The position numbers and the translations under genes are program-made. Of a stretch of 40,910 bases of DNA, positions 15,969-21,364 are shown one piece after another. The stretch's first letter is position 1. Each line of letters begins with the position of its first letter. The stretch is from a virus. The notes beneath the pieces are model-generated. The model made no database searches, had not been told where the DNA came from, and saw nothing but the letters and a program-made list of their open reading frames with translations. The DNA is taken from IMG/VR virus record IMGVR_UViG_3300046002_006058, positions 1 to 40,910 of that record. One strand, given 5' to 3'.

Positions 15969-16140
15969 CCGCGCCGAAGTCGGCCCCCTCGCCACGGTTG
16001 GCGATCTGGGCTCGCTGGTCATTCGACAAGAGGCGGCTGTGTCGCTGTGCGATACGCGGCGCGAGGCTGTGGTGGCTATCGTTGACGGCTACACGGCGGC
16101 GACCAAACCCAAACGCTGGCGGCTCCCCTGGATCAGATGA
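15829..16140 (+). CDS. o-spanin (Rz1-like lipoprotein) nested in the i-spanin gene
   Basis: The 103-residue protein starts at ATG 15829 inside the i-spanin gene, +1 relative to it, with AAGGAG 9 bases upstream (15814-15819). It has a short basic N-terminus, hydrophobic LLGLLCALGSTG and Cys27 as the lipidation site, so it should be an outer-membrane lipoprotein. A longer frame from 15646 exists, but that N-terminus lacks signal-peptide character and the internal ribosome site decides the start. It overlaps i-spanin for 140 bases, then extends 172 bases beyond it. At 76 residues, the mature part is longer than lambda Rz1. Confidence 0.85.
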   Translation: MSKLPSEPKHRYRPLLGLLCALGSTGCATAPGQVQIMIPESLRAPCNRAEVGPLATVGDLGSLVIRQEAAVSLCDTRREAVVAIVDGYTAATKPKRWRLPWIR

Positions 16141-16197
16141 CCGCCCGCTAAGGGCCGCACCACGACACCGGCTCGCCGTAAGGCTTGAGCCTACAGC

Positions 16198-16228
16198 GCC
16201 CGGTCTCGCTTCGGCGGGGCCGGGCTTT
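16198..16228 (+). terminator. Strong terminator ending the late operon
   Basis: A 12-bp stem (16198-16209 with 16214-16225; two G-U pairs) carries a UUCG tetraloop and is followed by TTT and a second T-rich stretch. It lies 58 bases after the o-spanin stop. It marks the end of late transcription before the oppositely oriented accessory cassette. Confidence 0.88.
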
Positions 16229-16246
16229 CGTCGTTTCAATCACGAA

Positions 16247-16276
16247 TTGTTACAGCAAGTCAGCGCTGGACATAAC
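16247..16276 (+). promoter_or_regulatory. Candidate promoter inside the 16229-16400 gap
   Basis: TTGTTA (16247-16252) and CATAAC (16271-16276) are 18 bases apart and each match four of six sigma-70-type positions. No open reading frame follows; a terminator comes about 130-160 bases later. It is the best promoter-like element in the gap, but matches of this quality occur by chance. Confidence 0.35.
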
Positions 16277-16282
16277 GGGACG

Positions 16283-16436
16283 CAAGCCAAGGTTTTCCTA
16301 TTTGCACCCGCCGGGGTGAAGCGATAGAAATGTCGCCAGAGCCGAGTGTCGAAAACGGATCTAGCGAGGCCCGGCCCTGCACGGCCAGTTTTGCAACATT
16401 AAGCCCGTCACTCCTTAACCGGGGTGGCGGGCTTTC
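16283..16436 (+). ncRNA. Candidate small non-coding RNA
   Basis: Between the late terminator and the end of the leftward cassette there are about 330 bases without a gene. The promoter-like element at 16247-16276 would start an RNA near 16283 that ends at the hairpin 16401-16434. Internal short stems (GGCCC/GGGCC-like around 16370-16390) are visible. Promoter, no coding sequence and terminator is the layout of a phage small RNA. No known family is recognised. Confidence 0.35.
16401..16436 (+). terminator. Hairpin terminator, probably bidirectional insulation
   Basis: Arms AAGCCCGTCAC (16401-16411) and GTGGCGGGCTT (16424-16434) pair over 11 bp with one G-U, and the loop is 12 bases. A short T-rich tail follows on the plus strand (CTTTCTG). 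On the minus strand it would lie just beyond the last gene of the accessory cassette (stop at 16469), so it may serve both directions. 16437-16468 holds nothing else. Confidence 0.65.
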
Positions 16437-16468
16437 TGCGTCTTGGGCTATCTCGTCACCCCTGCCGA

Positions 16469-16630
16469 CTATAGGCGGGGAGTAGGGGGTTTGTCGTCAG
16501 GTGTGGCGAGTATCCGCCGCACCTCATCACCAGCTTCAGCGTCAGTCGGCTCCCGGCCAAGGCGGGCGGCTAGGACGTTGTAGATCGTGTCGGGGTTGTC
16601 GTTGCGGACGGTGTGGGTGATGTGGATCAT
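16469..16630 (-). CDS. 53-residue protein, last gene of the accessory cassette
   Basis: The minus-strand gene begins at an ATG that overlaps the stop of the upstream gene (ATGA) and encodes about 53 residues. The product opens MIHITHTVRNDNPDTIYNVLAA, continues with an acidic helix (EPTDAEAGDEVRRIL) and ends in a Pro-rich tail. The precise overlap and balanced amino-acid mix support a real gene. No family is recognised, and the small helical layout could suit a regulatory or adaptor role. Confidence 0.62.
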   Translation of the reverse strand: MIHITHTVRNDNPDTIYNVLAARLGREPTDAEAGDEVRRILATPDDKPPTPRL

Positions 16631-16941
16631 GGGGCGACAGGCTCAAACCTGCCGTCTTCCATTTCGGTCTGGCCACGGACCCACAGCGGCTTGTCAGTGA
16701 GGTTGATCTGGCCACCGCGCGAACTGACGATCCACACCGCCTGATAGGCGTAGGCGGGGGCGTTGAACGCCTCTAGGCGGCAAGTCTCGGGCGTGTGAAC
16801 GATGCGATAGACGCCGCCCGTTTTGATGTGCTTGACGAGCTGCTTGCGGCGGAACTTTGGAGCGAGCGCAGCCGCTGCTACCAAGCCAGCCTCAACCCGC
16901 TCGCCGCAGGGCGTGTCGGCTGTTCCGGGATGATCACTCAT
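16627..16941 (-). CDS. Conserved small phage protein (DUF1653-like appearance)
   Basis: The 104-residue protein contains KTGGVYRIVHTPETCRLEA, then AYAYQAVWIV and, at the end, WVRGQTEMEDGRFEPV. This strand layout, with GGVYRI, AYAY and VWVRxxxEMEDGRF, recurs in many small phage proteins and resembles DUF1653 beta-barrels, whose function is unknown. The start is ATG at 16941; alternative internal Mets are absent before the domain. It is separated from the upstream gene by 45 bases and coupled to the downstream one. It is part of the leftward cassette led by the QueD-like gene. Confidence 0.68.
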   Translation of the reverse strand: MSDHPGTADTPCGERVEAGLVAAAALAPKFRRKQLVKHIKTGGVYRIVHTPETCRLEAFNAPAYAYQAVWIVSSRGGQINLTDKPLWVRGQTEMEDGRFEPVAP

Positions 16942-16986
16942 TCTGTTCTCTCTCTATCCCTGTGGCGTATGCCGGTTGGAGGGTGG

Positions 16987-17190
16987 TTAAAACTGGCGCC
17001 AGCCAAAACGCGTGCGCTTCTCTGTCACGATTGCCGACACGTCATCGAGCCGCAGGTACAGCGGATAATCGTTGGACTGAACTGCCTGAAACATAGTCAG
17101 GCTCCCGTCCGCGCTGTTTTTCTGCGTGAACTTTTCGGCGTGAACGGTGATCGTCGCGCCGCTCTTTAGGTGAATCTTCGCCCGGATCAT
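16987..17190 (-). CDS. 67-residue protein, unknown
   Basis: The protein is small and beta-rich: RAKIHLKSGATITVHAEKFT, followed by a middle with NDYPLYLRLDDVSAIV and a basic end. The ATG at 17190 has CAGGAG 7 bases upstream, an independent ribosome site, unlike its neighbours. The pattern is common in cryptic phage operons. No enzymatic motif is visible. It is read with the QueD-like/TGT-like genes and might accompany them, but nothing in the sequence proves this. Confidence 0.68.
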   Translation of the reverse strand: MIRAKIHLKSGATITVHAEKFTQKNSADGSLTMFQAVQSNDYPLYLRLDDVSAIVTEKRTRFGWRQF

Positions 17191-17211
17191 CTCTATCTCC
17201 TGCCTCCCGGA

Positions 17212-17232
17212 GGGGGTTGGGGTTGGGGGGGG
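17212..17232 (+). other. G-tract with quadruplex potential
   Basis: Runs of 5, 4 and 8 G separated by TT lie in the 45-base gap between two cassette genes. The 8-G run can supply two tracts, giving four. The mRNA of the minus-strand cassette carries the C-rich complement, so the G-quadruplex would form on the non-transcribed DNA strand. Regulatory meaning is unproven. Confidence 0.45.
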
Positions 17233-17235
17233 TGT

Positions 17236-17490
17236 TTAGGCGTAGCGGTGCTGCGCCGGGGCGTTCGCGGGATCAGCCAGGGCCGCGTGGATGCCCGCCG
17301 CCATTTCCGGGTTTGCCGCCTCGATGCTGTCGGCGTATGCCGACGCCGCGACAATGGCGTGTGGATCGGCTCCCGAGAAGTCGAGGACCATCGAATAGCG
17401 GCGGCTCGCCGGGATGGGCTTGCCGTCGATGCGCTCGATGATGAAGCGGGGCTCAAGGGCGCCAGTCGTTGCGCGGGTCGGTTCGGTCAT
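17236..17490 (-). CDS. 84-residue protein, unknown
   Basis: The protein starts MTEPTRATTGALEPRFIIERIDG, contains a strand YSMVLDFSGADP and ends in an Ala-rich helix (SIEAANPEMAAGIHAALAD). It begins at an ATG overlapping the TGT-like gene's stop (ATGA), so it is translated with it. The mixed beta/helix profile suggests a folded domain. No family match is recognised. Its direct coupling makes it a candidate partner of the putative modification enzyme. Confidence 0.68.
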   Translation of the reverse strand: MTEPTRATTGALEPRFIIERIDGKPIPASRRYSMVLDFSGADPHAIVAASAYADSIEAANPEMAAGIHAALADPANAPAQHRYA

Positions 17491-18191
17491 GCTGCTTGTC
17501 CTTCAAACATATCAGGGTGAGGCTCGCGAATAGTCCAGCGGGGCGGGCATTGCGCCGCGTCCCATCTGTCGGCCATAGCGCGAGCGGTGTTCTGCGGCCG
17601 ATTGTGATTGCGCCCGACGTCTGAGCTGTCGGCGCTTGCGAAGGGGTAGGGAGCCCGCGCCACCACGTCCAAGCCGCGAAGCATGTGGATGGTCGGCGTG
17701 CGCTTGTGGGCCTTGGCGATCTCGTTCCAAACCTGATCCATGCGGGCGGTCCAGGAGGGCGAGAAGATCACCGCATATTCAGCCGTCGAGCCGAAACAGA
17801 TGCGCGGCCACTCGTCCAAGAGCCGCAAGGCCCGGTGGATCGGCTCATCCATATGCCAGACCGGAGCGCCCTTGTGACCGTGGGGCCACTCCCGCAACAG
17901 GGCGTCTTGCTCCTGCGTCCCGGCGTCGATCACGTCAGGGATGACGGCCCAGGTCGTCGGGTAGTCAAGCCACTGGTCGCACCATGCGTAATAGGCGGGC
18001 CAATCGGTCTTCGCGCCGGATTTCCAGACGCTGAACGCCCCGTTGTCGAGCATGACCGATGAGCCGATTTGATGGGCCAAGGCGCATTGACTGCGGGCGC
18101 TGGTCGCGTGCGAGACGCAGGAATTCTTTCCGGCAAGGGTCAGAAGTTCCGCCGCTGGCGTGATCGGGAGGCCGTGATACTTGAGGGTCAT
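17487..18191 (-). CDS. TGT/DpdA-like TIM-barrel protein, candidate base-exchange enzyme
   Basis: The 234-residue protein shows beta-strand/loop motifs in the order of queuine tRNA-ribosyltransferases: VMLDNGAF (D49, like DSGGFQ), WAVIPDVID (D86), VWHMDEP (H113), ICFGSTAEY (G134, like GGLAVGE), IHMLRGLD, and FASADSSDVGRN (D188/D191, like the catalytic FDC-PTRNAR region). These enzymes exchange guanine in RNA, or in phage DNA (DpdA), for a 7-deazaguanine. Start: ATG 18191, overlapping the QueD-like stop; a GTG one codon upstream is possible. The zinc-binding C-terminal Cys cluster of bacterial TGT is absent, and the chain is short, as in small phage DpdA-like proteins. Family assignment is by motif order only; the neighbouring QueD-like gene supports it. 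Confidence 0.55.
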   Translation of the reverse strand: MTLKYHGLPITPAAELLTLAGKNSCVSHATSARSQCALAHQIGSSVMLDNGAFSVWKSGAKTDWPAYYAWCDQWLDYPTTWAVIPDVIDAGTQEQDALLREWPHGHKGAPVWHMDEPIHRALRLLDEWPRICFGSTAEYAVIFSPSWTARMDQVWNEIAKAHKRTPTIHMLRGLDVVARAPYPFASADSSDVGRNHNRPQNTARAMADRWDAAQCPPRWTIREPHPDMFEGQAA

Positions 18192-18475
18192 CACAGCTTC
18201 ACGCAGCAGTAAATCCGCTTCAAGGGGCGGTTCACATCCACGACCAGACAGCCCGGCAAGCGGGTTCCGATCCAGCGGCCGATTTCCTCGGCGCGGGTCA
18301 TCTCGTCGGGAAGGGTCGTGTGGTCGAGTTGGCGAACGACGCCGCCCAGCAGCTTTTGCAAGCCGACTGCATCGCCGGTCTCAAACCACGCAATCACCTC
18401 GTAGGAATGGCCGTGAAGCTCCTTCCGCACGATGTCCTTGTGGGTGACGCTGAGAATGTGGCCGACGCCAATCAT
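18191..18475 (-). CDS. QueD-like / 6-pyruvoyl-tetrahydropterin-synthase-fold protein
   Basis: The 94-residue protein matches the T-fold of 6-carboxytetrahydropterin synthase: H6, then ELHGHSYEV (H21, H23) as the three zinc ligands with typical spacing, QLDHTTL (D51, H52) as the catalytic Asp-His, and RAEEIGRWIGTRL as the helix that follows PTSE in QueD. The Cys that normally sits four residues before the HGH is R17, and the C-terminal substrate-binding Glu is not evident, so activity may be altered. It is shorter than typical QueD (about 120). It is the first gene of the leftward cassette and overlaps the TGT-like gene. No QueC, QueE or FolE is in the phage, so host precursors would be used. 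Confidence 0.78.
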   Translation of the reverse strand: MIGVGHILSVTHKDIVRKELHGHSYEVIAWFETGDAVGLQKLLGGVVRQLDHTTLPDEMTRAEEIGRWIGTRLPGCLVVDVNRPLKRIYCCVKL

Positions 18476-18482
18476 GCGGAGG

Positions 18483-18552
18483 TTGCCCTTTTAAACGGTA
18501 CCGATTACATAAACGGTACCGACTAGCGCCGCAAGCAAATAAAACGGTACCG
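18483..18552. promoter_or_regulatory. Divergent promoter region with three AAACGGTACCG operators
   Basis: The 11-mer AAACGGTACCG occurs at 18493-18503, 18511-18521 and 18542-18552, each containing the palindrome CGGTACCG. On the plus strand TTGCCC (18483-18488), 17 bases, then TACATA (18506-18511) is a possible promoter for the RHH gene. On the minus strand TTGCGG (18534-18529), 17 bases, then TATGTA (the same hexamer) could drive the QueD-like cassette. The operators overlap or adjoin both. The sites lie directly before a ribbon-helix-helix gene, the likely ligand. Confidence 0.7.
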
Positions 18553-18556
18553 CCTA

Positions 18557-18760
18557 ATGTCCTTGATAGCCGCCGACGCTTCGCCTATCGGGTCCCGCAT
18601 GGGACGCCCACCGCTCGGCAACAAGCCAACTCAGGTCCGACTGCCGCAGGACGTGATGGATCGCATTGACGCGCTTTGCGGCCAGAACCGCCGCGCCGTC
18701 TTCATTCGTGAGGCTGTGCTTGCGGAGCTTGAAAAGCGCGAGGCGGAGGCGCGGCGCTAG
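18557..18760 (+). CDS. Ribbon-helix-helix (CopG/Arc-type) regulator
   Basis: The 67-residue protein has the RHH layout: a short linker GRPPLGN, strand TQVRLP, helix QDVMDRIDALCG, turn, and helix AVFIREAVLAELEKREAEA. RHH dimers bind short repeated palindromes, matching the three operators 5-64 bases upstream. It may start at 18557 or at the internal ATG 18599 (MGRPPLG); the domain is complete from either. No clear ribosome site precedes 18557. It is divergent from the QueD-like operon and beside attP, so it probably represses both itself and the cassette in the prophage. No toxin gene is adjacent, arguing against a toxin-antitoxin pair. Confidence 0.8.
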   Translation: MSLIAADASPIGSRMGRPPLGNKPTQVRLPQDVMDRIDALCGQNRRAVFIREAVLAELEKREAEARR

Positions 18761-18879
18761 GTCTCGCCCATGGCTCGCCCCAGTATCCCGGCAACCAAAC
18801 GCGAACAGAACCCGCCAAAACCCCCTGACCACTAGCCCCAACCCCTTGTTCCCCAAGGCCTAGCCGGGTGGCGTGTTCG

Positions 18880-18924
18880 TTTACACGGAGAGGGTCACAA
18901 GTTCGAAACTTGTACCGCCCACCA
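18880..18924. other. attP: copy of the 3' half of tRNA-Val(UAC)
   Basis: The bases read as a tRNA from the anticodon loop on: TTTACAC (anticodon UAC), GGAGA (3' anticodon stem), variable GGGTC, T-stem ACAAG, T-loop TTCGAAA, CTTGT, acceptor ACCGCCC and ACCA. The sequence upstream does not complete the tRNA: the 5' anticodon arm does not pair. Such 3' tRNA fragments beside an integrase are phage attachment cores that restore the host tRNA after integration. The integrase gene ends 34 bases away. The crossover is probably within or after the anticodon loop. Nothing else is seen in 18761-18879. Confidence 0.87.
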
Positions 18925-18957
18925 AGTCTATAAGGGGTTTGCGGTTTCGCCCCGATT

Positions 18958-20193
18958 TCACGCCCCGGATTTCGCTCCGGATTGGCCCGCAATAGCCCGT
19001 CGCGCCGCCCGCTGGTGGTCGGGCCGGTGATGGCCGTAATGGGCCTCTAGAGTTGCCGCCGTCATCCCCAGGAACGCGGCGGCGTCCCAAATGTCGGCCC
19101 CGCCTTCCATGAGCCATGTCGCGGCGGTGTGGCGCAGCCAGTGAGGCGTGATGGCTTCCGGCAGGCCAGCATCCGCGACGCACCCCGCAAAGCCCTTGCG
19201 AACGTCGGTGGCGATAGGCAGGCCTCCGAAGTGCAGGACCGACACCCTCGACGCCATCGGGTCTTTGCGTTTGGCTTCGGCTTCCTTGCGCCGGTCGATC
19301 TCGCGCCAGCGCCGCATATGGGCCAAGAGCCGGGAGGGCAGGCGAACCACGGGGCGGCGCTTGCTGGCGCTGTCCTTCTCGCCCTTGCCCCGGCGATAGA
19401 TCATCCCCTTGTCGAGATCGACCCACGCTTGCTTTGCGGCTTCCTCCCATAGCAGGAGGGTCACGACCTTGGACCGCGTGCCGGTGTAGAGGCCAATCAG
19501 CAGGAACCGGGCGAGGTGCTTGCGGTTCATCTTCACTTGCCGCGTCGTGGGCTCCCAGGAGCCGTCAGGAAGGCGCTTGTGGCCCATCGTGGCCCGTAGG
19601 AGCGCAGCGGCTTGCGAGCGGCTTAGGGCGTCCCGTGGGCTCTCTGGGCGCTTGGGTAGCCAGACGGTCGGGCGGCTGGTCAGGGTGTGTTCGTCGTGCC
19701 AGTAGCCTATTGCGGCGGAAAGCGTCTGAAGCTCGCGCGCGGCGGTCTGGTCTGAGATTGTGCGGGCCGATAGCCCCTTGCCGGATGCGATGCGCTGAGA
19801 GGTCCGCCACGTTGTGTAAGCTTGGCAACTAGACCGCTTCACGTCGGCAACAACGCGCTCACCCCACCAGGCGCTCAGGTTCCGCACCCAGCCTTTGAGG
19901 GATTTCGGGTCCGCGACCTTTGGCCCCTTCTCGACCGAATATAGGGCTAGGACTTCAGCGATTAAGACCTGAGATGGGTCGCTAGGGTTATAACCTGCGA
20001 CCGGCGCCCATTTCGACGCGATGTAGGCGGCGAGGTCTCGCCCTGCGGCGTCAAGCTCGTCTCGATAACGGCCCGTGCTGATCTCAGCCGATCCATCACG
20101 GATGACCCAGACGGGCTCCCTGCGCTTTCCGGTGCTGCGCTCGACGCGGCCCTGTCTGAGATACAGCCGGGGGCCTTTGGCTTGACGGGGCAT
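18958..20193 (-). CDS. int: Tyrosine integrase
   Basis: The 411-residue recombinase has an N-terminal arm-binding/SAM-like half and a C-terminal catalytic domain with R240 (TGTRSK), a downstream basic strand, H351 and R354 (HWLRHT) and nucleophile Y386 (EAHYGHH). All expected catalytic positions except the usual second His/Trp (LGM in place of LGH) are in place. The start MPRQAKGPRLYL at 20193 is the usual one for this integrase group; an in-frame extension upstream has no protein-like character. It lies 34 bases from the tRNA-Val fragment, and would integrate the phage into the host tRNA-Val(UAC) gene. Its 5' end overlaps the excisionase candidate for about 230 bases in another frame. Confidence 0.93.
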   Translation of the reverse strand: MPRQAKGPRLYLRQGRVERSTGKRREPVWVIRDGSAEISTGRYRDELDAAGRDLAAYIASKWAPVAGYNPSDPSQVLIAEVLALYSVEKGPKVADPKSLKGWVRNLSAWWGERVVADVKRSSCQAYTTWRTSQRIASGKGLSARTISDQTAARELQTLSAAIGYWHDEHTLTSRPTVWLPKRPESPRDALSRSQAAALLRATMGHKRLPDGSWEPTTRQVKMNRKHLARFLLIGLYTGTRSKVVTLLLWEEAAKQAWVDLDKGMIYRRGKGEKDSASKRRPVVRLPSRLLAHMRRWREIDRRKEAEAKRKDPMASRVSVLHFGGLPIATDVRKGFAGCVADAGLPEAITPHWLRHTAATWLMEGGADIWDAAAFLGMTAATLEAHYGHHRPDHQRAARRAIAGQSGAKSGA

Positions 20194-20414
20194 TCTGCGG
20201 CCTTGAACATGGCCCTGACCTTGGCGGGCGTGATGTAGAACTTCCCCGCCACCTGGGCAGGCGTCAACGTCCCCTTGCGGATTTCCGTCCGAAGGGAATG
20301 GGTTGTCAGCGGGCCGGTGGGATAGAACACGGCGATATATTCGTCTAGCAGCATCGGCGCGTCGTCTGGCCACTCCTCCGGCCGTGGTCTTTGCTGGACG
20401 CGGGGAGGGGTCAA
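19962..20414 (-). CDS. Excisionase-like HTH protein, overlapping the integrase start
   Basis: The 150-residue protein carries a helical domain (LDEYIAVFYPTGPLTTHSL) followed by TPAQVAGKFYITPAKVRAMFKAA, a winged-helix/MerR-type turn as in recombination directionality factors. The last 75 residues are Ser/Pro/Arg-rich and read in a different frame from the integrase gene, which they overlap. Similar HTH proteins ending in such a tail, overlapping the integrase, are familiar in alphaproteobacterial prophages. The start is TTG at 20414, overlapping the preceding stop as TTGA; the internal ATG (MLLDEY) is an alternative. Function is inferred from fold and position. Confidence 0.72.
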   Translation of the reverse strand: MTPPRVQQRPRPEEWPDDAPMLLDEYIAVFYPTGPLTTHSLRTEIRKGTLTPAQVAGKFYITPAKVRAMFKAAECPVKPKAPGCISDRAASSAAPESAGSPSGSSVMDRLRSARAVIETSLTPQGETSPPTSRRNGRRSQVITLATHLRS

Positions 20415-20530
20415 GGGGTGGGCTCCTGCGATTGGAGGGCGACAGCATCGGCCAGCCGGTTGATGGCCTTCGCCACCTCAGCCGCACCGAGACATACGCA
20501 CCCGGCAAGAAGCACGATTGCAGCCGCCAT
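20411..20530 (-). CDS. 39-residue small membrane peptide, candidate
   Basis: A short frame begins at an ATG overlapping the stop of the upstream gene (ATGA) and ends at a TGA overlapping the excisionase TTG. The peptide has a hydrophobic start (AAAIVLLAGCVCLGAA) and an Ala/Leu-rich helix, so it may be a membrane peptide. Exact overlaps on both sides suggest it is translated. No family is known. Confidence 0.5.
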   Translation of the reverse strand: MAAAIVLLAGCVCLGAAEVAKAINRLADAVALQSQEPTP

Positions 20531-21033
20531 CACCCCTCTCCCCGCGAAAGAAGGGCGGCCTCAAGGCAGGCGCGGGCTCTAGCTGTGACCAGATCAGACG
20601 GGGTGACTTTTCTACCCATCACGGCCTGTAAGCTTTGCTCCCAGATAATCTGAGTAAGAGCCTTAGCCCCCGCCTCGACCATCTCGTCAGTCACCGCCAC
20701 CGGCAGGGCTTCCCCCTTTAGTGGGGGAGGGGCGGCGGCAATCATGGCGCGGTATCCAGCCTCAAACAGGGTTTGCGGAGAGCGGCCATTCCAAGACATG
20801 CCAGAGCCAGCGCCTGTTGCATCAACGGCGGCATTCAGCATCGCCATGGCAGGATCACGCGGGACCATGACCCATTCCCCGCTCTCGGGGTGGGGGCCTT
20901 CAGAACGGGCGGCTTGGATGATCCGCGCCAAGTCGACAGATGACAGCGAATGAACACCCGGCACAAAGGTGTGGCCGAACGTGATGGAACGCTTAATCAG
21001 CGCGGCGTCGGCCTCTGACAGTTGATCACCCAT
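20530..21033 (-). CDS. Conserved phage protein, unknown (167 residues)
   Basis: The protein has a helical N-terminus (SEADAALIKRSITFGHTF), then WVMVPRDPAMAMLNAA and YRAMIAAAP, a pair of short motifs repeated in many phage early proteins, and a helical C-terminus. A longer frame to 21282 exists, but the ATG at 21033 overlaps the upstream stop by 8 bases and begins the recognisable domain. The WVMVPR motif occurs in many Ea22-like and DUF551-like small proteins, but its function is unknown. Part of the leftward early operon. Confidence 0.7.
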   Translation of the reverse strand: MGDQLSEADAALIKRSITFGHTFVPGVHSLSSVDLARIIQAARSEGPHPESGEWVMVPRDPAMAMLNAAVDATGAGSGMSWNGRSPQTLFEAGYRAMIAAAPPPLKGEALPVAVTDEMVEAGAKALTQIIWEQSLQAVMGRKVTPSDLVTARARACLEAALLSRGEG

Positions 21034-21361
21034 GGTCCCGGCTCCCTTCCTGCTGGGGGTTGAGGGCGGTTTCGCAGATGGCGCGGACGTCAGCCAAGGC
21101 TTGTCCGCGCTGCGCCGCATTGATGATTTCGCCGGGAGTTCCGACGCGAACGCTTGCATCGACCAGGGCCGACGAAAGGCGGCGGATCTCCTTGCGCGCT
21201 TCATCCCGTTCCGCGCACCGCTCATGAACTGCGGACTGTAGGAGGCTGGCGCGCTCGATGGCTTCGTCGTAGGCGGCTTCAAGGCGAGAAACCATCTGGC
21301 CGACGTTCGCCTGAAGGTTGGACATCACCCGCTCCACAGCGGCTTGAACTTCTGGGGTCAT
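21026..21361 (-). CDS. Helical protein, unknown (111 residues)
   Basis: The product is a nearly continuous helix with heptad spacing (VQAAVERVMSNLQANVGQ, then LEAAYDEAIERASLLQSA) and a charged middle (RCAERDEARKEIRRL), so it is probably a coiled coil. The start is ATG at 21361, 3 bases from the stop of the Ea22-like gene, with GGAGG upstream. It overlaps the next gene by 8 bases. No catalytic motif was seen. Confidence 0.7.
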   Translation of the reverse strand: MTPEVQAAVERVMSNLQANVGQMVSRLEAAYDEAIERASLLQSAVHERCAERDEARKEIRRLSSALVDASVRVGTPGEIINAAQRGQALADVRAICETALNPQQEGSRDHG

Positions 21362-21364
21362 GTC

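Noticed and set aside
18557-18760. RHH protein as a toxin-antitoxin antitoxin
   Set aside because: No toxin-like gene is coupled to it; the neighbours are attP on one side and the divergent QueD-like gene on the other.
18880-18924. Complete tRNA gene
   Set aside because: Only the 3' half from the anticodon loop is present; upstream bases do not form the D-arm or the 5' anticodon stem.
18881-19450. Minus-strand frame ending in GTSFELVTLSV, and a nearby frame containing KFRTCDPLRV
   Set aside because: These are the known translated artefacts of a tRNA 3' end; they cover attP and antisense-frame integrase DNA.
20194-20508. Long N-terminal extension of the integrase
   Set aside because: It is Arg/Pro-rich and antiparallel to normal codon use; the excisionase-like gene occupies this DNA and integrases of this group start with MPRQAKG-type sequences.
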